In this document: piece after piece, positions 40,601 to 53,800 of the stretch | How the letters are laid out: every line of letters begins with the position of its first letter | Position numbering within the stretch: the first letter of the stretch is position 1 | NCBI RefSeq assembly: GCF_020740795.1 | Contig: NC_067282.1 | Span: 148,104,858 to 148,168,857 of the forward strand | Direction: 5' to 3' | Length of the DNA: 64,000 nucleotides | From: Apus apus | Taxonomy: Eukaryota; Chordata; Aves; Apodiformes; Apodidae | The notes under the pieces: generated by a model | The model's input: the letters and a program-made list of their open reading frames with translations, nothing else | Database searches by the model: none | Told to the model about the DNA's origin: nothing | Position numbers and translations under genes: made by a program

Positions 40601-43600
40601 CAGCAAAAACAAACAAACAAAACAAACAAACAAACAAACATTGCAGCCAGCCCCCAGGAAACATCTGCTTCTCTCTCTCCAAGCCCTAACCCCTTCAGCA
40701 AGGCTCAACACTCATACCCTTTTCCCAAGAGGTCCTCTTAAAAAGAAGAGGAGAAGAAGGCTCACCATCAGCATTTCATCCTAAAAAATGAGGATGCTTT
40801 TAGACTTCGATTTTTCCCAGGATCAGAAGGAGTCAAAGCTTGAACCTCTTGGCCAAAATCTAAGGAGCCTTCTGATTTTGAAAGCAGCCCACTAGTTCTT
40901 GAGGGACTGTGCAGATTTTTAAATGAGATTGATTTCACTGAGGGAGCAGCTACAGTAGAGCCTGTACATGGGAAATGAGAGATGAATTAGCATGAGGTTC
41001 ATACTACTGTGGGGTGTGAATGGCAGATGTGTGTTTGTAACAACCAACACATGCAAATTATTAGGTCATTAGTTACATAAAGAACATCTTTTGCCTGTGT
41101 GGAGTAATGTTCCTTCTCTGATGGTGCCTTTAGAAAAAATATCCAGATAGATGAATCATGGATAGGGCTTGCAAGAACACTGAACCTGCTGGAGGCTTAA
41201 TTAGGAAAGGTGCTATTAAAAGCCAGTGTTTAGCAACACATGCCATATAGTTGTTTAACCTCCTAAATATAGATTGGGTTTCTTTCAGTGCGTGCTACAG
41301 GTTGGCAAGTGCCTGCTTTAATTTTAGCACTGAAGATGGGTAAATGATTGAGCTGACACCACCAGCCAGTCTCCCAGAAGCAGCCAAGCAGGGGCTGGTT
41401 TTCTGAAAAGTGCAACAGAAAGAGTTGAGACTGGCAAAACCAGCAGGCATCAGTGGCCCCTCACACTGACGCAGGCTTAAAGACTCCAGAATGTTTAGGA
41501 ATTACTAACCACATCTCTGAGTGAGTAGTCAAGCTGACACAAGATCAAGGCACATGCAAGTCCTAGTTGCTCTTTGAAACTCACAACCGTTTGTACCTGT
41601 CAGCAACTAATAGCAAGCACCCATCAATCATGTTGACAGCCAACAATTTCTTCCCTGCCTCTCTCACGATGCCAAGTCTTCCACAGCCATAAGATTCAGT
41701 TGTCATCAAGTGTGTTCTCTTCCTCATAGGACAGAAAAGATCAGACTGACATTTGAGGTTGTTCTTCCATAAATTTCCTTTAGGTTTTGCCTTGGCTGCA
41801 ACATGCTATTTGACATGCAGCCCATTCCAAGATAGTGAGGATATTGAGCCCACCTGGAGACACTGTCTGTCACTCTCACGGACACCACCACCTGAGCCTG
41901 CTTTGAATGTACGTAGGACTGGGTCAAACATACAACGCTGACACATCTCACAGGCTGGAATCTGCAGGGGACAGCCAGTGTGTTATGACTGAGATGCTAT
42001 TTCCAGTGCAGAGACAGCAAAATCATAAAATACACATTTGAAAAAGCACGAGGTTTTGTGCTTCAGTAGCTTCAGAAAAAAAAAGATGTTAACGTACCAG
42101 TATCATTGCCCAAAATGCTTGTGTTACTTGAAGAGCAGAGTAACAACCACTTTGCTTTCTTGAAATAACTGACAGCTCTGCCTCCCTTTTTCTACCAGTC
42201 CCATGCAGCTATTGCAAGAATGTGGGGAGTTGCCATCATCCCCTTAATACATAATTACCATTAATCCTACCAAGTCCCACATAGTGAGTGGAGGCTTCAC
42301 ATAACCACACACACAGAAGCAAAGATTAAACTAAAAATCATTGGTTGTTCCTGAAAATGTGGTCTGAGAAATGACAGGTAACACCTAGAGCACATTGAGT
42401 GGAAGCCTGACTGACACCACAGGGCATCAGCACACAACTAAAAGGACAATCCCTTTACAGATGCACGTGCCAGGAGGGCTCCGTGGGGAACGGATTTGTG
42501 TGCTACGGAAACATCGTGGAGCGCCTCCAGGACCTGAATGCTGAAGTGGGAGGACGGTGGCAAGGCAAACTGACATCTGCTCTATCACTCGTGGGTGAGT
42601 GACCGCATGCCAGCAGTGAGGTCCTGCAGAGTGGGTGGATCTTGCTCTGTCTTCCCCCAACACCTCCAGCTGCAAGAAAATGCTGCTAATAGCACGACAC
42701 AGGGTGCAAGCTACTCACTGTGGGCTCCCCCTGACCACCTTAAGCTGCCTTCACTCATCATGCTGTGCAACCTGCAAGAATTCCTGAACAGATGTTCCTA
42801 AACAATTTCCCACAACCCCTAACATATAATTTGGTATCACCAGTGGGTTTTTCCCCACAGTGGGATAAGAGGGGTCTTCCCACCTCCTCTCCTTCCCTGC
42901 CCTCACTGATTTGAATAATTGAGATTTGATCTAGAATGATGCACAGAAGTGCACCAAAAACATCAGGAGTCCCAATTGGGTCCCTCTTCCCCAGTTCCCA
43001 GTCATCAGCAGTGGCATTGCTTTCATCAGAAAAGGAGAGAGGAAGGTGGAAGAAACTGATGCCATCCATGGTCTCCATCACAGACTCATAGAATCACAGA
43101 GTTATTACAGTTTGAATATATTTTCTTTTCCTTATTGTTTGAGTAGCTGGTGGTGTCTGGAAATGGCTGAAATCATAGAATTATTTTGGTTGGAAAAGAC
43201 CTTTAATATCATCAAGTCCAAGTGTTAACCCAGCACTGCCAAATCCACCACTAAACCATGTCCTAAGCACCACATCTACATGTCTTTTAAATACCTCCAG
43301 GGATGGTGACTCCACCACTTCCTTGGGCTGCCTGTTCCAATGCCTGACAACCCTTTCAGTGAAGAAATTTTTCCAATCACAGAAAGGTTTGGATTGGAAG
43401 GGACCTTAAAGATCATCTAAATTCAACCCCTCTGCATGGGCAGGGACACCTCCCACTAGACCAGGTTGCTCAGAGCCCCATCCAACCTGGCCTTGAACAC
43501 TTCCAGGAAGAGGGGGAGGGGATGCACAACTTCCCTGCATGACCTGTTTCAGTGTCTCACCACCCTCACATTAAATAATTTCCTCCTAATGTCTAACCTA

Positions 43601-46600
43601 AATCTAAAGTCTACTAGTTTAAAAACTGTACTCCTTGTCCTATCACTATATGCTCTTGTAAGAACTCCCTCCCCAGCTTTCCTGTAGGCCTCCTTCTGGT
43701 ACTAGAAGGCTGCTATAAGGTCTCCCTAGAGCCTTCCCTTCTCCAGGCTGAACAACCACAACCCTCTCAGCCTGTCTTCACAGAAGGGGTATTGCAGCCC
43801 TCTGATCAACTTCATGGCCCTCCTCTGGACTAGCTCAAACAACCCCATGTCCTTCTTGTGTTGGGGGCTCCAGAACTGGACAGTACTCCATGTGGGGTCT
43901 CACAAGAGCAGACTAAATGGGCAAAATTACCCCCCTTGATCTGCTGGTCACACTTCTTTTGATGCAGCCCAGGGTAAGGTTGGATTTCTGGGATGCCAGC
44001 ACACATGATTTTTAAGCCCCCTTCCAACTCAAACCATTCTGTGGTTCTATGATTGCTGGCTCATATTGAGCTTCTCTTCAACCAACATCCACAGGTCCTT
44101 CTCAGGGCTGTTCTCAATCCATTTTCTGCCCAACCTGTATTTGTGCTTGGGATTGACCTGACTCATGTGCAAGACCTTGCACTTGGCCTTACTGAACTTC
44201 ATGAAGTTGGCACAGGCCGACCTCTCAAGCCTGTCAAGGTCCATCTGGATGGCCTCTTTTTCCTCCTGCATGTCAATCACTCCACACAGCATCGTGTTGT
44301 CAACAAACTTGCTGAGGGTGCACTCAGTTCCACTCCTCATTTAATCAACAAAGATATTAAACAGATGCTAATACCCAATCTAACCCTCCCCTGGCACAAC
44401 TTGAGGCCTTTTGTTCTCTCACTTGTAACTTGGAAGAAGAGACCAGCATCCTCAGGACTCCACATCAGAACACCTCAGTCACAGCTGGGGGTCTCTAGGT
44501 TTCCAAATTGACTGCAGAGGTGAGGTGGAGTCCCAGTCAGGGTTCAGAACCTTCAGCCTTTCACAGTTACTGCAGCCACCTCCTTAAGAGAACAGCATAA
44601 CTACCTTCATTGTCTTCTGTTGCAAGGCCACAAATGTGAGCTATGAACAAACTCTACCAGAATCAAGTAAATATGAAAAATGTCCTCCTGTTTAATATCA
44701 TTTGCTTGGTTCTTTTCACTGAGCCCAGCAATTAAGACAAAGATCCTGAACTCCTGATCAGAACAGACTAAGAATCCCCCATAGCTGTCCAAGGTCAAAG
44801 CCTGACAGTGACCTTTGTATTTGGCACTGAAGACCAAAATCCATTGCCATAGCACTTGGAGCTCAGTTACAATTTCTCCTTATGTATCTGAAAAGTGCCT
44901 GACATGCTGGGCACCACTATTTGTTAACAAGCCAGATTTTCTATTAGTTGGTTAAGTTTTGGACATAAATGTGCCACTTGATTTACTAGACTGAAATGAC
45001 AAAAGACACATTAACTGCACAGGCTATCTTACAATCCATTCACTCCACAGTAATGTCTTTCAAAAGCTAATAACTTACAGCAGAATAATCCACATTGTTT
45101 TGTAAGCTAGCATATTAATTTTGATATATATTCTCTAGTACAACATACCTATAATGACTGTAAAGAGGTTTTTTTTGTTCTGATTTTAAACCTCTGGAGA
45201 AAGAGCTGAATATTATAAACATTAAATGTCTTCAGCTGCAGAATCAGTGTTCTTGTACTGCTGTCTTGGAAACAGAAATGCCGTGTGGGTATCAAATGAA
45301 CTTTAATTAACTTTCAGTACATCAGCTTTTATTACCAGCTATGTGTTTGCTGATATTTGCACTACAGCAGGTTATCAGCAGCATACCCATCACCCCATGA
45401 AGACTGATTTGATTTAAAGTAGGAGGTCATTTTTCTGTAAAGGCTCAACTACAAAGAAACACAGCTTTCATGTCCATCACCCTGGTCTGCATGCCACAGA
45501 ATTCAGGCTGCCAGAAGTGGTCGGAATATTTTGCCTCAGCCTGTGTCAAATATGCAGCAGCTCCTGAATTTCATGTCCCATCTGCCTCTCATCTCTAAAC
45601 AACCTGGATTTTAGAATTTAAATTAACATCTAATAATCACAGATAGTATTATTTCTAATTCTGCCCTTGCATACCTAGCACAGAGTACACAGTGCCCTCC
45701 ACCAATGAGCTTTTCTATACCCATTTAAACTTCTCTTTTTCTCCCTTTCTCCTTATAAGAAAATGCCTATGAATGGCCACTGAGTACTCTGGGACCATTT
45801 ACCGTACTTGTACCAACAAACAAGGGACTCAAAGGTACAAATGTAAGTAAACAACAGAGAGGGTGTTTAATAAGGGGGTGTAACTCCTTCAGAAATCTTA
45901 TCTGTGTTAAAAGTGGTTTGATTCAACAGATTCAGAGGTACTTTTTGCTCTAGAACACTTCTGGATGCATTTAAATCTAGGAGCCAGAATAGTGTTTTTC
46001 CTATCTGAAAGAAAAGCAAAATAATTTGGCAAGTCAGGGTAAAACATAGTCATCCATCAAGTAAGTTTTGGATTGTGCTACCTGCCTATGCTCAAGGGTT
46101 TTTCATTTAGTTGAGATGGGCTGAATTTAAAACTGCGTTTTCATCAGGGAGGCTTAGAGGTCACCTTCTGTGTAAGGGTGATAAAAATCTATGGTTTTAG
46201 TTAAAAAAAAAATAAAATGTGGCCTAATATACAAGTGATCAGCATCCATCACTTTCCACTGAAGTCAGGACAGCTCTGGAGGCATCTACTGCTCATGAAG
46301 GGACATAAGGGAGTGATCTGGTCTGGACTGAAACCAAGAAAGGCTTCCACTATGTTCATGCCCTATCACCTCACTTCAGAAGAAAACATGTAATTTCAGA
46401 ATGTAACAGCTGGAGGGAAATGAGCATTCACCATGAGATATGTATATTGTTTTCACAGGAAGCTTGTATTGAAATAAACCTCTGTTCTTCTGCTCTTCTA
46501 GATAAAGGATCTTCTGAAAGAAAAACAGAAAGCACAATACTTTGTGAAACTCCATGTAATTGCTGGTCAGCTGAATACCAGTAGCTTGAATAATACTAAT

Positions 46601-49600
46601 GTAATATATACTTTGACTGGCAAGTCAGGAGAGATATCAAAGGGAGAAAAGGTAAGTGGCCTTCCAGCCTATCTCAGCAACACTACTATTCTCTGTTTAC
46701 TCTAACGAGAGTATGAAAGGTCTTTCCACAGCAAGATGTCAGGTTGCAGATAGCTGCTGGGTTATGAAATACCACAGCCATGGCCACGCATTGCAAGCAG
46801 TTCAAGTGAAACACCAAAGTCTCCACTAAAATCAGTGAAACAGAAATTACCTTTAGAGCTGCATCACCACTGAGTGACATAGAGATCTAACACAGATCGC
46901 TTTAAAAATGTTTGCTAAAATTAAAGTAATCTTAAATCTGCAAGCACAACCAACAAGGGCTGTGGGGGATCATTAAGAGAACCTTGGTGAACTAAGAGGG
47001 GTAAAAGCCCAGAGCTTCACAGAATCACGGAATGTTAGGGGTTGGAAAGGACCTCTGGAGATATCAAGTCCAACCCCCTTGCCAGGGGAGGACCACCACA
47101 GAATCTAGGGCAGGTCACACAGGAACACATCCAGTCTTGAAAGTCTCCAGAGGAGACTCCAAAATCTCTCTGGGCAGCCTGTTCCAGTGCTCTGTAATCC
47201 TCACAGTAAAGAGGTTTTTCCTCATGTTGAGGTGAAACTTCTTGTGTTCTAGTTTGCATCCATTGTCCCTTACTGGGAAGTGTATACTGGAAACCTGTGT
47301 GTGTACTGCTCACACAGAGCAAACACTGACTGCACTGCAGATCCCACCTCCCACTGAGGATCAGCATCCTTTGAATGACACAGGAAACTGGAGTCTTCAG
47401 TCTAAATCAAATGTACGTGGTAATTAATCATGAAAACCATGGAATAAAATTCATCACTACCCCAGCTTATTTGAGGTCAGAAAATATCATGGAAGTCTGA
47501 CCTCACAGTTTTAAAAAAATTGTTCTCTACAGCTGCTATACTAGATTTTATAGTCTAGACTTCTTGCTCTTGGTCCATTAAACATCTGTTAATGACTTGA
47601 CTACATGTGAAGGCTGAAATCAAGTACTCCTCATGCTTTTAGCATATCAGTGGCATCTGAGGAAAACTGTTTTATTGCTTTAATGAGTAGACACTCCATT
47701 CGTAACGGGAAAATATCACTGCTGTCTGAGGCCTGTGAGTTTCCTGCAGGCTTCAGCACAATGCAGAATCAGCAACATCTTGTTGTTTTAAATATACATA
47801 TAATAAAAGGAAATGGGTTGTAACCCCTCAAGATTACAGGAGTTGACCCTTTCAGTACAATCACATTTTAAATAATTTCCTGGCAGACTTCTATGACTAG
47901 CAGTCATTGGAGCACTGTTTGGGACACTGCTCTGCCCACAGGACCTGTCCTTGTTTCTCGTCTGAGCTTTAATGTCCAGGAACAAAATAACATGTTCCTG
48001 ATCCAAACTCAAAGGAATTTTTTCCATTTCCTTGATAAGCATTGGAAACAACCTCTAGCCTCTCCAGGTTTAAATGGTCCACATGTTGGCAAAGGAAGGG
48101 GGTATTAGATTTCATTCAACACTCATTCTCTCTCTGTTGTCATTCCATAATAAAGAGCTCACTGTCCATTGCCTGGTTTCTTTCAGGATAATCAACTAAG
48201 AATTAGAATCCAAGGAGGAAAGAGGAAAGGAAAACTTCTGCAGGGAAATATTATTGCTTCCAATGGGATTTTGCACATTATTGACAAAGCCATGGACAAT
48301 GTGGAGCCAACATTTGAAAGCAGCAAAGAGGTGAGCTAAAAGCTACGTATGTGCAATGTCTGACTTTCTTTTAAAATAGTTTCACATTGAATGAAAGCAA
48401 AGCAGGATGACTGACAGCAGCTAAACAAGCTCTACTGAGCCATTGTGCATCAACTCAGAGAAGCAACATTCAAAGTGAAAAATAAAGGTGCAGTTTTCAC
48501 TGCAAACAGGCATTTGCTCTTCTGCCAAGCTGGAGGATTTGGTTGTACTCACTGCATTGGAGTGTGTACTCACTGCATTTCAGTGGTTCCTTGGGAAACT
48601 GGCAGTCCCCATCAGTGCATCACACCGAATTCCAGAAAAACATACTCAAAGGAGGGACATTTGGACATATATTGGGCAACACTTGTATTCAAAGCAGCAA
48701 TCCCTGCCCCAGAAAGGCTAATATTGTAAAAACTTCTTCTTTTATGCTTTAGGGGTTTTGGTGCCCTGCTTACTGTACTTCCTTGAGAGTTCACTTGTTA
48801 TACAGTGTTTTTTTCAATCTTGTATAGAATCACAGAATGGTTTGTGTTGGAAGGAACTTTACAGATCACCTTGTTCCAAAGCCCCTGCATGCACAGGGAC
48901 AACTTCCACTAGACCAGATTGCTCAAAGCCACATCAAGCCTGGCCTAGGGGTCTTATTTCTCTGTCTCATTTCTAATTGTGAATGAAGAAGTAGTAACAC
49001 TTTCCCCATACACTCTCTGTATCTGTGATCACAGTATTTCAGGACAATGACAAACTCTAGGTCAGTATTAGCAGCAGGACAAGAGGCTTGCTTAAGCCTG
49101 AAGAAAAGGAAACTAAGGGGAGACCTCATCACTCTCAATAACTACCTGAAAGTAGGTTGGAGTGAGTTGGCTGTCAGTCTGTTCTCCCAAGTAACAAGCA
49201 ATAGAACAAGAGGAAATGCCCTCAAGTTGTGCCAGGGAAGGTTTAGATTACGTATCAGGAAAAACTTCTTCACTGAAAGGGTTGTCAGGCATTGGAACAG
49301 GCAGCCCAAGGAAGTGGTGGAGTCACCATCCCTGGAGGTATTTAAAAGACATGTAGATGTGGTGCTTAGGACATGGTTTAGTGGTGGATTTGGCAGTGCA
49401 AGGTTAACAGGTGGACTTGATGATATTAAAGATCTTTTCCAACAAAATAATTCTATGACTTCAGCCATTTCCAGACACCACCAGCTACTCAAACAATAAG
49501 GAAAAGCAAATATATTCAATCTGTAATAACTGAGATTCATACAAATTCAAAAAGTCTCTCATAAGAAATGTTATTTATTCCATGTTCCCAACTAAAATAA

Positions 49601-50804
49601 ATCTTACTTTCATTTTATTTCAGGAAACTATAATGTCAGTTCTTCAAGGTAATGGAAGATATAGCCAATTTACATCTTTGTTAGAGGTAAGGATCCAGAA
49701 AAGCAATTTCATTAATCCATTTTCAGACGCTCTTCAATATTAATACATAATTTCACTTTTGTTTTTAAACCAAAACAGAAAACTGGCCTGGGAATGGATT
49801 TACAGCAAGACAACAGACCTTTCACTGTCTTTGTTCCAAGCAACGAGGCTCTGAATAATATGAAATCTGAGGCTCTGGATTACCTGCTTTCTGCAGAGGT
49901 ATAGTCTTTCTATAATGTAAATCTTTCTTAGATACAAGATATATATGTAGATGTGTAGTAGATGCACACATGCATCATTTTCCTGTGCTCATCTAGTTTC
50001 ATGTTCTTGTAAACTAAGCTCCTCTGATCAAGACTTAGGCCATCTTTAACAATTTTAAATCAAGGTATCACCTAGAGAGGAATGGGATTTGGGATCCCCC
50101 ATCCTATGAAGTTACATCAGTTCCTACCACCAGGTCCCTGCTCTTGCCCAGAGAGCCACATGGCAAAGCCCTAGATCCTCTCCTGTGAGATGTCACCCTT
50201 ACCAGGGACAGACAGAGGGAGTACACACCACAGGGCAGGTTCCATGTTATTAGCTGAGCACCACCACTGACCCAGAGGTTTCTGATGAACCAGCTGGTGA
50301 CACCATTCTCATCTCCATGTCCTCTCACAGACCAGGTTGGGTCTGTGTGACTCATTTTGGTCTAAAGTGCCATCTTTTCTGCTTTGGCAGGGTTCATGGA
50401 AGCTGCTGGAGCTGGTTCGTTACCACATTGTCTCCAATGCTGAGGTGAGCATGGCTGCTTTACTGACCTGGGGGTGTAAGAGCATTTTCAAACACTTTGC
50501 CACCCTGAGGGCAGGGTTTTCCCAAGAACAACCTCCACTCAGAGCTGCACAGCTAGGCTGCAAAGGGCAGCTATGCCTCTCCTTTTACTAAGGGTGTTCA
50601 AATAAAGGTCACTAAGAGAGAACACAAACCTTTCACCTCAGTGTCACTAATCTAAACAAAACCCTGGTAGGAGGCATGGGGTCGTTCTCAAATCAAGGCA
50701 AATTACAACTGTGTTGTGTCACACTAATGTGTTGCATCAAAGTAACTGTTTCCATTTTAAAATATACCTTTTGATGATGGGGATTTGCCCAATCGTAGGA
50801 AAAA

Positions 50805-50868
<64 letters not shown>

Positions 50869-53800
50869 CATTAATATATTGACATCCTGAACCTAAGACC
50901 AGATACCTTAATCTGCTGTGGAGGAAGAACTGCTGTCAAAGGGTACTGGCAACTTGGCAGGGCTGCAGGAAGGAGTAACAGGAAATGTGTTTATTTCTAT
51001 CAAAAATAAAGCACTCTCTGAGCCAAACCTGCTAAGAATAGTTTTCTGTTTATCTGACAAATGTCATTTTGTCATCCTCTAAGTAAGCCCCCCATTTGTC
51101 CCTCCTTTTTCTACTGGAAATGAAGAGCAGAACTCAGCAACACCACTAGCAACTAAGACTAGAGGAGGCTGAAGTTCATCCCACCCCAATGCCTGCTTCG
51201 GGGAAGGAAGGATGTGCTCATATCCTTAGTGAAAGGCTCCACTCACAGTGTCCAAGATGGAGGTCACTCCTGTTACAGACTGGGATCACAGGGAGCAGAG
51301 GCATGAGATGAGAGGCAATTTGGGGTTGTTTAGCCTGGAAAAGAGAAGACTTTAGGGAGACCTTAGAGCAGCCTTCCAGTACCTGAAGAGGCTACAGGAA
51401 ACTTGGAGAGGGGCTTTATACAAGGGCATGGAGTACTAGGACAAAGAGGAATAGTTGTAAGCTGAAGGAGAGTAGATTTAGATTAGATATTAGGATGAAA
51501 TTCTTTCATGTGAGGGTGGTGAGACACTGGAACACATTGGCTAAGGAAGATTTGGATGACCTCTCCCTGGAAGTGTTCAAGTCCAGGATGGATGGGGCTC
51601 TGAGCAACCTGGTGAGTGGGAGGTGTCCCTGCCCATGCAGAGAGGTTGGATCTAGATGATCTTTAAGGTCCCTTCCAATCCAAGTCATTCTATGATATGA
51701 TATGATCCACATGTCCCTTCATGGGTTATCAGCACTGCCACTTCCATAATGATCTAAGGATGCAGACAAGGCTATTTTTAGGGAGAGGTGATAACTTTAG
51801 CTAGACTGTTTGTTATAATTAGAAGAAAAATTAATATCCTTTTGGGCAGCAAGCTCTTCAGATGTAGCCACCAGCAAGCTCAATGAAAGTTTTATCACTC
51901 TAACTTTGTTACACAAGCAAGTTAATCACTACGATGTTGCCCAGGTAGCTAGAGAAAAGCTGACAGAGTAATTCACTCATCCTAAAGAGAAAGGTGGTCT
52001 TCACCATTAAATCCATCTGGATTTGAAAGGAATAATGATATTACATTTCTTTCAATCAATTTATATTCATTTCAGCTAGAGGTTGCCAGCCTCATCTCAA
52101 TGGAGCACATCAGAAGCATGGCAAAGCAGTTGATCTACTTTAACAGGACCAGCACTGTAAGTCAAAGGCAGCTTTCACCTGTGAACAGCACTTTCTGATT
52201 TAGGCAACTGTTTGCATGCAAGGGGAATAAAAAAGGGAGGAGTGGGGACATTAGCATTGGAATTTCCTGATATAATGAGGCAGAAATGTTCAACTTGCCA
52301 TTCCCACCTACTGTTAGAAATTAGCATGATGCAGATCAAATGACTGGTATATGAGGGCAGCTTGCAGCTGCCTTTTTTCTAAGAATTAGCCTCAGTTCAG
52401 AAATGATCCTCATTTATCCTTTGCCTAGTTTAAAAAACAAACAAACAAACAAAAAAAAACTATTTAAGATATTTTCATCATTCTGTTTCATATTTTGCTT
52501 TAAAACTTCTCAGTGCACATCTAGTTATTCTTTCATTCCCTTTAATGTTATGGTCTTGGACCCTGATGAACCTAGTGAGCAAGTTTATAATGGTGCTGAT
52601 TTGTCAGTACTTTTGCTAAGCCAGACTTGGTTGACGTGTTGAACTCTCTTCTGTTCCTTGTGTATTTTAGCCAAAACACATTCTAGAGAAGAGTCACATC
52701 TATGAAAACTCTTCTAAAGGCAGAGCAGTTGCATAAGTAAATGCAGAAAGAACACATTTTTTCTTGTTGTTTATTTCAGTAGATGACAGATTCTCTCCCA
52801 TTTTTCTCCCTTTGTCAGAGAGAGAACCAAAGCATGTCTATGCCCATTGAAACCAATGTCTGAAGTAATCAGAAGTCTTCCCATTTTGGTCAGTGCTTCA
52901 GTCATCAGTTCCACAGGCTAACAGTGCCGCTGTTATCAACCAGCATCCATGAAGATGCATGACATATGCAGGCTTCTTGCATAAAACAAGCATAACAAAA
53001 CCAGACAGCAATCAAAAATAAGTACGGCTAGAAAGTCTTGAAATTTAATTACCAGAAATTTAGAAGCTATAATAATGTTATTATTAATACTATTCTATTG
53101 TTTCACAGGGACAAGTCTTGGTGAGTGGAGAAGAAATGGAAGAAACAGATATTGTTGCAAAAAATGGTCGCATTTATACTCTTGCTGGAGTCCTTATCCC
53201 ACCCACAATTGTTCCAATTCTACCACACCGGTGTGATGAGACAAGAAGTCAAGTCGCAATGGTAAGAGAATCACAACAAAACAACAGCTTTTAAGTGTTC
53301 CATATAGTGCATATCCCGCTTCCTCTGATATTGTCCCTAAAACTGGGGGTGTTTTTGAAAATTATTGTATCAATGACATACAGCCACTTGGCTGGCAGCA
53401 CTGCACAGGTAAAAATAATTGGCAAACAGGGAACTCGCATGAGCACATCCTGTACCACTTTAATGCATCTAGCTCTTGCACTGGCCCTATTAAATATGTT
53501 GTCTCTCCAGTTAAGCATTTTCCTCTAGCTCTTGAATCCTACCTATGCATACAAGTACATGGCAAGCAGTGTGAAGTTCCCAGGGAAACTACTTCAGATC
53601 AGTATTTTCATTTCTACTAAATATGCAGGGAAAGGACCCAGCAATTAATATACTAGAAGTATTTCCTCTCCAGAAGCCACAGTTTCCCCTAGCTCTGCTT
53701 TCTTCCAGTTTTCTTCAAATTAGGAATTACGAAACTGTTTCATAATTCAAAGGGTGAATTTTGACATACCTTGTTCAGCTTGGTAACATAGTACAGGCCT

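Noticed and set aside
44053..44511. 152-codon + strand open frame
   Set aside because: It is the antisense of the CR1 reverse transcriptase remnant; the real coding sense is the minus strand.
49047..49540. 150-codon + and 132-codon minus open frames
   Set aside because: Both are read through a CR1 3' end, which is non-coding, and its tail.
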